In this document: piece after piece, positions 6,780 through 16,151 of the stretch | Position numbering within the stretch: the first letter of the stretch is position 1 | How the letters are laid out: the number at the start of each line of letters is the position of its first letter | Assembly: GCA_963841705.1 (NCBI GenBank) | Contig: CAWJDY010000079.1 | Location: 1 to 64,000 of the forward strand | Source of the DNA: VAZQ01 sp963841705 | GTDB lineage: Bacteria > Pseudomonadota > Alphaproteobacteria > Rhizobiales > Xanthobacteraceae | DNA length: 64,000 nucleotides | Direction: 5' to 3' | Notes under the pieces: model-generated | Told to the model about the DNA's origin: nothing | The model's input: only the letters and a program-made list of their open reading frames with translations | The model's database searches: none | Made by a program: the position numbers and the translations under genes

Positions 6780-9700
6780 ATGGACAAGCTCTTCGACCAG
6801 AATCGCGCCCGCCGTGCCGAATCCCGCGTAATCGCCATCCGCGGCGCCCGCGAGCACAATCTCAAGGACATCGACGTCGAGATCCCGCGCGACCAGCTGG
6901 TGGTGTTCACCGGGCTCTCCGGCTCGGGCAAGTCCTCGCTGGCCTTTGATACGATCTACGCTGAGGGCCAGCGCCGCTACGTGGAGTCTCTCTCCGCCTA
7001 TGCGCGCCAGTTCCTGCAGATGATGCAGAAGCCGGACGTCGATCAGATCGACGGCCTCTCCCCGGCCATCTCGATCGAGCAGAAGACCACGTCGCGCAAC
7101 CCGCGCTCCACGGTCGGCACCGTCACTGAGATCTACGACTACATGCGGCTTCTCTGGGCGCGCGTAGGCGTGCCTTATTCGCCGGCCACCGGGCTTCCGA
7201 TCGAAAGCCAGACCGTATCGCAGATGGTCGACCGTGTGCTGGCCCTGCCCGAGGGCACGCGCCTTTATCTGCTCGCCCCGGTCGTGCGCGGCCGCAAGGG
7301 CGAGTACCGCAAGGAGCTTGCGGAGTATCTCAAGCGCGGCTTCCAGCGTGTGAAGATCGACGGCAGGTTTTATGAGATTGCCCAGGCGCCAGCGCTGGAC
7401 AAGAAGCTCAAGCACGACATCGATGTGGTGGTCGATCGCCTGGTGGTGCGGCCCGACCTCGGTACGCGTCTTGCGGACTCGCTCGAAACGGCGCTCAAGC
7501 TCGCCGAGGGATTGGCGGTGGCCGAGCTTGCGGAGGAGGCCCTGCCTCCCCCTGAAAGGGGGAGGTCGCCGCGCGAAGCGCGGCGGGCGGGGGTCGATGA
7601 TGACCCTTCCCCGGATCGCGTTACGCGATCCGACCCTCCGCTTTCAGGGGAGGGAGAAAGCGAGCGAGCCGCCAAGAAGACTGCGAAGATTCACGATCGC
7701 AGCGGGCCCGAGCGCCTGATCTTCTCGGAGAAGTTCGCCTGCCCGGTGTCCGGGTTCTCCATTCCCGAGATCGAGCCGCGCCTGTTCTCCTTCAACAATC
7801 CGTTCGGCGCCTGCCCCGCGTGCGGAGGGCTGGGTGTCGAGCAGCACATCGATGCCGATCTCGTCATCCCCGACAAGGAGAGATCCTTGCGCGCCGGCGC
7901 GATCGCACCCTGGGCCAAGTCGTCGAGCCCCTATTACCTGCAGACGCTGCAGGCGCTCGGCAGGCATTACAAGTTCACCCTCGATACGAAATGGAAGGAC
8001 CTGCCCAAGCGGACCCAGGACGCGATCCTGCATGGCTCCGGGGAGGAGACCATTCGCTTCGTCTACGACGACGGGCTGCGCTCCTACGAGACAAGGAAGC
8101 CGTTCGAAGGCGTCATAACCAACCTGGAGCGGCGCTGGCGCGAAACCGAGAGCGACTGGGCCCGCGAGGAGATGGCCAGATATTTCACCGATGTGCCCTG
8201 CGCCGCCTGCAGCGGTTATCGTCTCAAGCCGGAAGCGCTCTGCGTCAAGGTCGGAGGCCTGCACATCGGCGAAGTTGCCGACATGTCGGTCAAACGCGCC
8301 GGCGAATGGTTTACGCAATTGCCGGCCGCGCTCGGCGCCAAGCAGAATGAGATCGCCGCGCGCGTGCTCAAGGAGATCCGCGAGCGTCTCAAGTTCCTGG
8401 TCGATGTCGGCCTGGAATATCTCACCCTGGCGCGCGCGAGCGGCACCTTGTCCGGCGGCGAGAGCCAGCGCATCCGGCTCGCCTCCCAGATCGGCTCCGG
8501 GCTCACCGGTGTGCTCTACGTGCTGGACGAGCCGTCGATCGGGCTGCATCAGCGCGACAATGCGCGGCTGCTCGACACCCTGAGGCGGCTGCGCGACCTC
8601 GGCAACACCGTCATCGTGGTCGAGCACGATGAGGACGCCATCCGCACCGCCGACCACGTGCTCGATATCGGGCCCGGCGCCGGTATTCACGGCGGCCGCA
8701 TCGTGGCACAGGGCAGCGTCCAGGATCTCATTGCGGCGCCTGGATCCTACACCGGCAAGTATCTTTCCGGCGAGCTGATGGTGCCCATTCCCGAGCGTCG
8801 CGTGCGCAATCCCGCGCGCTTGCTCAAGGTCATCAATGCGCGCGGCAACAACCTCAAGAGCATCACCGCCGAGATTCCGCTCGGGCTCCTCGCCTGCGTC
8901 ACCGGCGTGTCCGGCGGCGGCAAGTCGACGCTCCTGGTCGACACCCTCTACAAGGCGATCGCGCGCAAGCTCAATGGGGCGAGCGAGGCGCCGGCCCCGC
9001 ACGACCGCATCGAGGGCATGGAGCATCTCGACAAGGTGATCGACATCGATCAGTCGCCGATCGGGAGAACCCCGCGCTCGAACCCCGCGACCTATACCGG
9101 CGCCTTCACGCCGATCCGCGAGTGGTTCGCCGGATTGCCCGAGGCGAAGGCGCGCGGGTACGAGCCCGGGCGCTTCTCGTTCAACGTCAAGGGCGGGCGG
9201 TGCGAGGCGTGCCAGGGCGACGGCGTGATCAAGATCGAGATGCATTTTCTCCCCGACGTCTACGTCACCTGCGATGTCTGCAAAGGCAAGCGCTACAACC
9301 GCGAGACCCTGGAAGTGACCTTCAAGGGCAAGTCGATCGCCGATGTCCTCGACATGACGGTCGACGAGGCGGCGCAGTTCTTCAAGGCGGTACCGCGGGT
9401 ACGCAGCGTGCTCGAGCTGCTCCAGCGGGTGGGGCTCGGCTACATCCATGTCGGGCAGCAGGCGACGACGCTCTCCGGCGGCGAGGCGCAACGCGTGAAG
9501 CTCGCCAAGGAATTGTCCAAGCGCGCGACCGGGCGCACGCTCTATATCCTCGACGAGCCGACGACGGGACTGCACTTCCACGACGTCGCCAAGCTGCTCG
9601 ACGTGCTGCACGAGCTGGTCGAGCAGGGCAACACGGTCGTCGTGATCGAGCACAATCTGGAAGTGATCAAGACCGCGGACTGGATCATCGATCTTGGTCC

Positions 9701-9848
9701 CGAGGGCGGCGACGGCGGCGGCGAGATCGTGGCCGCCGGAACGCCGGAGGACATTGCGCAAGCGAGGCGAAGCTATACCGGGCAGTTTCTCGCCCCGGTG
9801 CTGGCGCGCAAGCAAGCCAAACGCGCGCACACGGAAGCGGCAGAATGA
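6780..9848 (+). CDS. uvrA: Excinuclease ABC subunit UvrA
   Basis: DNA damage sensor of nucleotide excision repair, working as a dimer with UvrB. Two ABC modules are visible: Walker A GLSGSGKSS and GVSGGGKST, signatures TLSGGESQRIRLA and TLSGGEAQRVKLA, plus zinc-finger CxxC pairs (CPAC, CDVCKGKRYN). I chose ATG 6780 (MDKLFDQN); the frame is open further up but covers repeats and the SOS box. Length is 1022 residues, longer than usual, partly because a palindromic repeat at 7545-7654 adds about 37 residues in a variable linker just before HDRSGPERLIFSEKFACP. Confidence 0.97.
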   Translation: MDKLFDQNRARRAESRVIAIRGAREHNLKDIDVEIPRDQLVVFTGLSGSGKSSLAFDTIYAEGQRRYVESLSAYARQFLQMMQKPDVDQIDGLSPAISIEQKTTSRNPRSTVGTVTEIYDYMRLLWARVGVPYSPATGLPIESQTVSQMVDRVLALPEGTRLYLLAPVVRGRKGEYRKELAEYLKRGFQRVKIDGRFYEIAQAPALDKKLKHDIDVVVDRLVVRPDLGTRLADSLETALKLAEGLAVAELAEEALPPPERGRSPREARRAGVDDDPSPDRVTRSDPPLSGEGESERAAKKTAKIHDRSGPERLIFSEKFACPVSGFSIPEIEPRLFSFNNPFGACPACGGLGVEQHIDADLVIPDKERSLRAGAIAPWAKSSSPYYLQTLQALGRHYKFTLDTKWKDLPKRTQDAILHGSGEETIRFVYDDGLRSYETRKPFEGVITNLERRWRETESDWAREEMARYFTDVPCAACSGYRLKPEALCVKVGGLHIGEVADMSVKRAGEWFTQLPAALGAKQNEIAARVLKEIRERLKFLVDVGLEYLTLARASGTLSGGESQRIRLASQIGSGLTGVLYVLDEPSIGLHQRDNARLLDTLRRLRDLGNTVIVVEHDEDAIRTADHVLDIGPGAGIHGGRIVAQGSVQDLIAAPGSYTGKYLSGELMVPIPERRVRNPARLLKVINARGNNLKSITAEIPLGLLACVTGVSGGGKSTLLVDTLYKAIARKLNGASEAPAPHDRIEGMEHLDKVIDIDQSPIGRTPRSNPATYTGAFTPIREWFAGLPEAKARGYEPGRFSFNVKGGRCEACQGDGVIKIEMHFLPDVYVTCDVCKGKRYNRETLEVTFKGKSIADVLDMTVDEAAQFFKAVPRVRSVLELLQRVGLGYIHVGQQATTLSGGEAQRVKLAKELSKRATGRTLYILDEPTTGLHFHDVAKLLDVLHELVEQGNTVVVIEHNLEVIKTADWIIDLGPEGGDGGGEIVAAGTPEDIAQARRSYTGQFLAPVLARKQAKRAHTEAAE
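7545..7654. repeat. Palindromic repeat inserted in frame in uvrA
   Basis: The outer arms CCTCCCCCTGAAAG and CTTTCAGGGGAGGG are inverted copies. Two inner hairpins lie between them (GCCGCGCGAAGCGCGGC and GGATCGCGTTACGCGATCC). The element is translated as a Pro/Arg/Asp-rich segment with no similarity to UvrA, so it is an intergenic-type repeat that landed in a tolerant linker without breaking the frame. Confidence 0.75.
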
Positions 9849-9873
9849 GGAGGGCGTGCGGCACTATGGATGA

Positions 9874-10038
9874 ATGAGTATCACTCTCACTCGGGTGCAA
9901 AATGTTGTGGCGGAGGGCGAAGTCCGCGTGTCAAGACATGGCTTTCGAGAACTTGCTGCTGCTGATATTCTTGTTGATGAAATCATAGCCGGCATCAATG
10001 TCGCGACGCAAACTGGAACTCTACTCTACCCGATTTGA
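9874..10038 (+). pseudogene. Truncated DUF4258-like gene
   Basis: A 54-residue frame (MSITLTRVQNVVAEGEVRVS, then RHGFRELAAADILVDEI) resembles the N-terminal half of DUF4258 proteins, small proteins often found in toxin-antitoxin-like settings. The conserved C-terminal half is missing: a stop comes at 10036 and no other frame restores it clearly. Probably a decayed gene just after uvrA. Confidence 0.4.
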
Positions 10039-10153
10039 GGGTGTCGGCTACGATCCGTTGCCGTACCCGGTGAGCTTCCCGTCGAGCAGCCGACAAGAGA
10101 CGGCATTCACACTTTGTGCCAATTCCGGACTCTCGCACCGCAGCAAAAGTCTC

Positions 10154-11150
10154 TCACTCGATCACCTCGTCAGCGCGCTGCTGTAGTTGCAAAGGCACCT
10201 CGAGTCCAAGCACCTTCGCGGTCTTGAGGTTGATCACCAGCTCGAACTTGACCGGGGCCTGGACGGGAAGCTCGCTCGGATTCGCGCCCTTGAGGATACG
10301 ATCGACATAGGTCGCCGCGCGCCGATAATTGTCGACGATGTCGTTTCCGTAGGACAGCAGGCCGCCGAGTTCAGTAAAGAAACGGAACGCATAGACGGCA
10401 GGGAAGACGGTAGCGAGCCGCCAGCGATGTGGCCTCCGCGCCGTGGGCGTTCAGGAAGGAATCCGGCATCGCGATCAGGCCAGCGTTCGGCGCGCGCGCC
10501 TGTGCGGCAATAACGGATTCGAGCTCGGACACGTCGCGAGCAGGGGCGGCGATCGCCTCCACCGCGAAGGACGGAGCGGCGGCTTTGAAGGGGTTCAGAT
10601 AATATTCGAAATATGGCGCCGTTACCGGATTGAACAGGAAGGCGACCCGTTTGACCCGCGGCGCAATCTCCTTGAGCATCTCCAGCCACTTGCCGGCCAT
10701 CGTCGGCGCCATCGTGATGAAACCGGTGACATTGCCGCCCGGGCGCGGAATGCTCGCCACGAAACCGCTGCCAACCGGATCTGTAACCTGAACGAACACG
10801 ATCGGGATGGTGCGCGTTTGTTGCAGCAGTGTCGCAGTCGCGGGTGTGTTTGTCGAAAAAATAAGTTCGGGTTGCGACCCGACGAGTTCTTTCGCAAATC
10901 GTTGCATCGCCTCAATGTCGGCAGCGGTCCAGCGAGTGTCGATCCGGATGTTGCGGCCCTCCGTCCACCCGAGCCTTTGGAGTTCCTCCCGGAACGCCGC
11001 GACGACCGCCCGTGCTTCCGGGGCGTTCTCGGAAAAGTCGCCCATCAGCACCCCGATGCGCCGCACGCGCTGGTCCTGCTGCGCCCGCGCCGCGAGGGGC
11101 CACGCGGCTGCCGCGCCGCCGAGAAGGCTAATGAACTCACGTCGCTGCAT
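10154..11150 (-). pseudogene. ABC transporter substrate-binding protein, frameshifted
   Basis: Periplasmic binding protein of the rhizobial ABC_sub_bind family. The signal reads MQRREFISLLGGAAAAWPLA with a Tat-like RRE, and the body has RVRRIGVLMG and VTDPVGSGFVASIPRPGGNV. After RYRLP the frame breaks: an extra base at about 10400 separates it from AVYAFRFFTELGGLLSYGND, which continues to a normal C-terminus (LEVPLQLQQRADEVIE) ending at 10154. Joined, it has the usual length of about 330 residues. Indel error or recent inactivation. No permease or ATPase is adjacent. Confidence 0.85.
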
Positions 11151-11572
11151 ATTCGCCCAAGCTCAGGGGCCAGCATTGTATCGGCTTAAATGAGTACTTT
11201 GATAGGGCTCAAACCGAGCATCAAAACCATTGCCGCAGTGCACAGCCAATGTCGCTGATGGGTCATTCGCGTCGAAGGCATCCGAGGACGTCGACCCATG
11301 TACTTCCGCTGCTCCCCCGAAAGCTGACGTAGATTCGACGCCTTGGCCTCCGCCGCTTTGTGCCATAACCGGTCGTGAGCAGATGCAGCAATGCGCACGC
11401 CGGGGGTCACTCGATCACTCGCCTTGAACCTTCTGATCGGCCAGCGCGACAAATTTGTCGGGCGACATCACCGACGGCCGATAAGCGGTGGCAACGGGGT
11501 AATCATGGGGACCATCCACCCGTTCTCAGTGTTTGTTTCGACGCGATTCCTCCCTGACAACCGGGACATGGC
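11151..11572. other. Intergenic stretch with dispersed-repeat debris
   Basis: No gene seen. About 11230-11370 holds text such as GCTCCCCCGAAAGCTGACGTAGATTCGACG, which resembles a rhizobial intergenic repeat family that often gives spurious small frames. Related fragments occur near 33820, 40130 and 44170. Confidence 0.4.
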
Positions 11573-13054
11573 ATGACAAATCGATGCACGACGGCCCAAT
11601 CCACCGAGGTAGTCCGGCGATGGGCACCTCCCGCGATTGTGACGCTCGCGGCCACGGCCGCCCTGACGGCGCTGACTGCGGCTCCGCCCGCCGACGCCGC
11701 GCCCCGCCAGGCCCGTCCCGAGCATACCACCGAGGGGGCGGCCCCGCGCGACGCGGGCGAGCCGATCATGGCGATCGTATCGATCAAGAGCCAGAAGGTG
11801 ACCATCTACGACGCCGACGGCTGGGTCCTGCGCGCGCCGGTGTCGAGCGGAACTGCGGGACGCGAGACGCCAGCCGGCGTCTTCAGCGTCGTGGAGAAGG
11901 ACAAGGACCATCGCTCGAGCCTCTATGACGATGCCTGGATGCCGCACATGCTGCGCATCACCTGGAATGGCATCGCGCTGCACGGCGGGCCGTTGCCCGG
12001 ATATGCGGCCTCGCACGGCTGCGTGCGGATGCCCTTTGGCTTTGCGGAGAAGCTGTTCGACAAAGTCCGCATCGGCACGCGTGTGATCATCTCGCCGAGT
12101 GACGCGGAGCCGGTCGAGTTTTCCCATCCGGCGCTGTTCGTCCCGAAATCTGAGGCCATCGCGGCCGCGCCGGCGCGCGCCGAAACGCTCGCCCGCAAGG
12201 CGGACGAGGCCACCAAGCTAGCTCAACAGACGAAGAACGCTGCCGCCCTTGCCGTGAAGGAGGCGGCCCCGCTCACGGCGGCGCTGCGCAAGCTTGAATT
12301 GGCCAAGACTGGCGCCGATGCCGCGCTCGCGGTCGCAGCGAAGGCGCTCGCCGCCGCCAAGACCGACCAGGCCAAGGCACGAGCCGAGGACCAGAAGCAG
12401 AAGGCCTCTGCGAAAGTCGAGGAACTGCAGACGCAGCTCGACGCCGCCAAGGCCAACGCGAAGTCCAAGCTCGACGCTGCCGCGGCGGCCCAGGACGCCG
12501 CCAAGGCGGCCGAGACCAAGAAGGCCGACGCCGCCAAGGCAGCAAGCGAGGCAAAGCTGGCGCTCGAGCCGGTCTCGGTCTTCATCAGCCGCGCGACGCA
12601 GAAGCTTTACGTGCGGCGCAACACGCATAAGCGGCTGCCGGACGGGGGCGAGGTGTTCGATGCGACCATTGAGGTTCCGGTCACGATCCGCAATCCCGAC
12701 AAGCCGATCGGCACGCATGTGTTTACGGCCGTGGCGCGCACCAACGGGGGCCTGCGCTGGACCGCGGTCACGATCGACAGCGGGGACGTCGCCAAGGCCG
12801 CGCTTGACCGCATCACCCTCCCGCAGGATGTGCTCGATCGCATCGCGCCAACCGCATTGCCGCGGTCCTCGCTCATCATTTCGGACGAGCCTCTGCACCG
12901 CGAGACCAACTATCGCACGGAGTTCGTCATTGCACTGAACAACCAGCCGCAGGGCGGCATCATCAACCGCCCGCGCTCGCCCGATATCCGCGTCGCGCGC
13001 CGTGACGACGTCGGCTTCGGCTGGGGTGGCTGGGGTTTCAAGCGCTGGTGGTGA
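11573..13054 (+). CDS. L,D-transpeptidase (YkuD) with coiled coil and second domain
   Basis: An exported peptidoglycan cross-linking enzyme candidate, 493 residues. The N-terminal signal/anchor is about 18-45. The YkuD domain (about 60-190) carries HGGPLPGYAASHGCVRM with catalytic Cys and His. Next comes a long Ala/Lys/Gln-rich coiled coil (about 205-335), then a C-terminal domain (about 340-480) that again begins like a YkuD fold (VFISRATQKLYVRR) but shows no HGCVRM motif. The tail is Trp/Gly-rich. The layout suggests one active and one degenerate YkuD unit joined by a spacer; the second-domain reading is inference. Confidence 0.88.
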   Translation: MTNRCTTAQSTEVVRRWAPPAIVTLAATAALTALTAAPPADAAPRQARPEHTTEGAAPRDAGEPIMAIVSIKSQKVTIYDADGWVLRAPVSSGTAGRETPAGVFSVVEKDKDHRSSLYDDAWMPHMLRITWNGIALHGGPLPGYAASHGCVRMPFGFAEKLFDKVRIGTRVIISPSDAEPVEFSHPALFVPKSEAIAAAPARAETLARKADEATKLAQQTKNAAALAVKEAAPLTAALRKLELAKTGADAALAVAAKALAAAKTDQAKARAEDQKQKASAKVEELQTQLDAAKANAKSKLDAAAAAQDAAKAAETKKADAAKAASEAKLALEPVSVFISRATQKLYVRRNTHKRLPDGGEVFDATIEVPVTIRNPDKPIGTHVFTAVARTNGGLRWTAVTIDSGDVAKAALDRITLPQDVLDRIAPTALPRSSLIISDEPLHRETNYRTEFVIALNNQPQGGIINRPRSPDIRVARRDDVGFGWGGWGFKRWW

Positions 13055-13359
13055 AGACGCGGCGCGTCGCGAGCAGGCCGCATGGCACGCAGGGAATGCG
13101 CAATGGCGGCCGGCCCTGTTCCCTGCTGAGCGCATCGGTGGTCAAGCATCGCTACAACCCGCTGCGAAATTGCTTCCGACGCTCGCCGCGCGTGCGGAGC
13201 GACCCCAAAGGGGTCACCGTTCCCACTCCTCCTCAGCTTCCCGCCTCACGGCCGGCGCACTAGGTATTCTAACAAACGTCTGCCGGCCTGCAGCTAGCAA
13301 ATCTGGCGACGATGCACCATGAACCGCTTGTTCCACGTGAGTGGTTCGGGAAGGCGTCC

Positions 13360-14418
13360 ATGCAAAGGATCAACGTCCTGAGTATTCAGCGCATCAGCGC
13401 CGAAGATCGAGCGAAGATTGAGGCAGTCGATCCGGCGATCGAATTGACCGACGCCGGGGGCTGGTATGACGGGGAAATTCGCGAAACGTGGCCTGCCTTC
13501 ACCACGACACGCTACTTGGCACCAGGCGCCGCGGGCTCGGGGACCCGCGAGGAACGCGATCGCCTCCTCGCCGAAGCTGAAGTAATCCTTGGTGGCTGGC
13601 CATTTCCGCTCGATCTGCGCGCTAGGGCACCGAGGTTGAAATGGTTTCATCAGCGCCCCGCGGGCGCCAGCAATCTGCTCGCGGGCGATCTATGGGGCAG
13701 CCGCGTGGTGGTGACAACCTCACGAGGTTCGGGCAATACGCTGGCGATGGCGGAATACGCGGTGGCCGGTATTTTGCACTTTGCCAAGGGCCTCCACCGC
13801 GCCGCGGTCGATCGGGGCGCGGGCGTGTTCGACCATCGCGCATATCGACCGCTTCTATTGGAAGGTAAGACTGCGTGCGTCGTGGGCGCCGGCGGAATCG
13901 GGCTCGATGTCGGTAAACTCTGCGCCGCCCTCGGCATGCGGGTCGTCGGCACCCGCCGCCACCCGCACCCAGACCGGCCCCTGCCACCGGGATTCAGCGA
14001 GCTTGGCGGCGCCGGGGATCTCGATCGGTTCTTGCTGGAGAGCGATTTCGTGGTGATCTGCTGCCAATGGACACTGGAGACGACCCGTCTCTTCGACAAG
14101 GACCGCTTTGCTGCGATGAAGGCGGGGGGCGTGCTCATCAACGTCGCCCGGGGTGAGATCGTCGACGAGGAGGCCCTCGCCGACGCGCTTCAGCGCGATC
14201 ATTTGCGCGGCGCAGCGCTCGATGTTTATGTCGGCGAATTCGAGCACACGCCGATGTCACGGCTCTGGTCCGATCCCAGGGTACTGATCACGCCGCATAT
14301 CTCGTCTGCCAGTGATCAGGACCGTCATGGCGCCACCAATCTCTTCTGCGACAATCTGCGCGCCTATCTCGAGGGCGGGCCGCTCCGGAATGTCATCGAT
14401 TGGGAACGGGGTTATTAA
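13360..14418 (+). CDS. D-2-hydroxyacid dehydrogenase family protein
   Basis: An NAD-dependent oxidoreductase of the D-isomer 2-hydroxyacid family. The Rossmann motif VGAGGIGLDVG is followed by GGVLINVARGEIVDE with the catalytic Arg, a Glu-containing segment (DVYVGEFEHTP) and the catalytic His in LITPHIS. I took ATG 13360 (MQRINVLSIQR) because GGAAGG sits 5 bases upstream; an in-frame ATG at 13312 is the alternative. 352 residues, normal for the family. Substrate unknown. Confidence 0.88.
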   Translation: MQRINVLSIQRISAEDRAKIEAVDPAIELTDAGGWYDGEIRETWPAFTTTRYLAPGAAGSGTREERDRLLAEAEVILGGWPFPLDLRARAPRLKWFHQRPAGASNLLAGDLWGSRVVVTTSRGSGNTLAMAEYAVAGILHFAKGLHRAAVDRGAGVFDHRAYRPLLLEGKTACVVGAGGIGLDVGKLCAALGMRVVGTRRHPHPDRPLPPGFSELGGAGDLDRFLLESDFVVICCQWTLETTRLFDKDRFAAMKAGGVLINVARGEIVDEEALADALQRDHLRGAALDVYVGEFEHTPMSRLWSDPRVLITPHISSASDQDRHGATNLFCDNLRAYLEGGPLRNVIDWERGY

Positions 14419-14472
14419 AAGCTAGCCGGCGCCACGATACTACGATCAAATGCGCGTCTCGCCGATCACACC

Positions 14473-15336
14473 GTGACCGACACTGGAGGATATTTAGCTC
14501 GGGGGGTAGTATTGTTTCAGCGTTGGCTGCTGTGGCCATTATTCTGGGCAATCATGGGGTTTGTGCTCGGCGGCACATTTGTTTGGTCCATACAACCACC
14601 GCCCCTGCCATATGACATAACATATAAGGAGCCCACCGAGCAGAAGGCCAAGGCAGAATCCAAGGATGTTACGCCGGCCAAGGATGTCGAAGAGCAATTG
14701 GCGACTTACACTCTGTGGCTGGCAATTTTCACCGCCGTTTTGGCGGCATCGACCATTGGCCTCTGGATAGTCACTTATCTCGGCAGTAGGAAGCAGTCCC
14801 GCGATATGCAAGCGTCAATCGCCGTTGCCAAACAGTCCGCTGAAGCCGCTGAATTAAACGCCAAAGCGGCCGCTGGCGCCAATAGAATTGCTTCGGATAA
14901 TTTGGAGTTCACTCACCGGGCGCGCGTTTCGATCTTGAGCCCGGCCGTCGACCATCGCGCGGTCAAAGGCAAAATCTTGGTAGATTACATTTTGGAAAAG
15001 ACTGGAAATTTTGCCGCTACGCAAATATCGGAGAGTTTCGGTGATACGATGGGGCCAGAGTGGCATCCTCCGACAAAGGATACCCTCAAAATCGCTCCCC
15101 AAATCGAGGAAATGGGACTCATTATCCAACCGCGAGAATCGATCCCGCGACATCGCGAATTGAATGCGCCCCTTCCCCAATATTTTGAGAAGGCTCGAAA
15201 GGAGACCTTCTATCTGCGTTTTGGGATTGTTGTTGTTTATCTCGACGGATTCAACAAGGCGCGAACCACTTGGAGATGGTTCGAGTGGGACCCTAAGTCC
15301 GACACCTACCGCGAATGCGCCGCCCGCCAAGATTAA
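14473..15336 (+). CDS. Hypothetical two-TM membrane protein
   Basis: 287 residues from GTG 14473. Hydrophobic segments at about 15-40 (FQRWLLWPLFWAIMGFVLGG) and 75-100 flank a Lys/Glu-rich loop. The rest is a soluble C-terminal domain beginning with an Ala-rich helix (SIAVAKQSAEAAELNAKAAA). Base composition is less GC-rich than its neighbours, hinting at acquisition. No recognised family or operon partner. Confidence 0.65.
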   Translation: MTDTGGYLARGVVLFQRWLLWPLFWAIMGFVLGGTFVWSIQPPPLPYDITYKEPTEQKAKAESKDVTPAKDVEEQLATYTLWLAIFTAVLAASTIGLWIVTYLGSRKQSRDMQASIAVAKQSAEAAELNAKAAAGANRIASDNLEFTHRARVSILSPAVDHRAVKGKILVDYILEKTGNFAATQISESFGDTMGPEWHPPTKDTLKIAPQIEEMGLIIQPRESIPRHRELNAPLPQYFEKARKETFYLRFGIVVVYLDGFNKARTTWRWFEWDPKSDTYRECAARQD

Positions 15337-15570
15337 AGCAGATGCCGCCGGGGCCATCCGCACCCGCACGGCGCGGTCCCCTCAACCGGCTTCCTCTTTG
15401 CTAGTCATGGCGCAGGCCTCCGGGCTTTGCCGTCAAAACAGCTCGCGCGGGAGTAGTCTCTGGTCCCAGCATGTTCCGTAAATCCAATGAGAATTCGCCG
15501 GACGCCGGACATTTGCCCATGCCGAGCGTGACGCTGGATGCGGTGACTCGCGACTGCTCGATCCGAGGCT

Positions 15571-16133
15571 TTAATCACGCGAACGCAGCCGTCTTCCGAT
15601 GCCGATTAGATACCCGTCGGGTGCCGGGTATCGCCCTTGGCACTCTCGACCTCGACGAAACTCGGCCACGATGTTGAACCGCTCACGCAAGCAGAATTGC
15701 CCGATGGCCTCGCGCTGCGCTTCGAGCCCGAGCCCGGAGCGGCCCTGCTCCTTCGTGCTCACCCGCACGTACTCGATGCATGGCTTGCGCTCGCGCTTGT
15801 CATTGACCGCGTGTCTCCGTTTCTCGTCAGGATGGATGCCGCGGAGCTTCTGCTCCCGCTCGACCAGGAGACCGCGGACTTTGGCCTCGTCCATCTGGCG
15901 CAGCGGCAACCACACAGAGGTGCCGGCGAGCCAGTCACGGCCTGTGGCGGCCTTGACGTACCACGCCGAGTTGCTGGAGCCGCAAGCGACCTTCCTGGTT
16001 GTGTCTCGACCGCGAAAGGGCCAGATTTCTTAGCGTCAGGCCCCTCTCGATCAATCCAGGCGTTTCCGCCGTTATCCGTGATATCGATGATCTCGTCCAG
16101 TAGACCACTGCACATTTCCAGGTATCTAATCAA
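15571..16133 (-). pseudogene. Mosaic of mobile-element remnants (serine recombinase, terminase-like)
   Basis: Several frames must be joined to see it. About 15600-15780 encodes the serine recombinase N-terminus YVRVSTKEQGRSGLGLEAQR with its catalytic Ser, then breaks; VEVESAKG continues in another frame and stops. Upstream, about 16020-16133 resembles a phage small-terminase-type helix (LLDEIIDITDNGGNAWIDRE). Between them is an unassigned piece (SVWLPLRQMDEAKVRGLLVE). Clearly decayed. Confidence 0.6.
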
Positions 16134-16151
16134 AGTTAGAAGGCGAGTGAC

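Noticed and set aside
7644..9830. 728-codon open frame opposite uvrA
   Set aside because: Antisense shadow of a certain, GC-rich gene; no recognisable domain.
11186..11452. Small minus-strand frames at 11.2-11.5 kb as genes
   Set aside because: They resemble known spurious frames from rhizobial dispersed repeats and lack ribosome binding sites.
15571..16133. Functional serine recombinase
   Set aside because: At least one frameshift right after the N-terminal domain and no C-terminal DNA-binding part.
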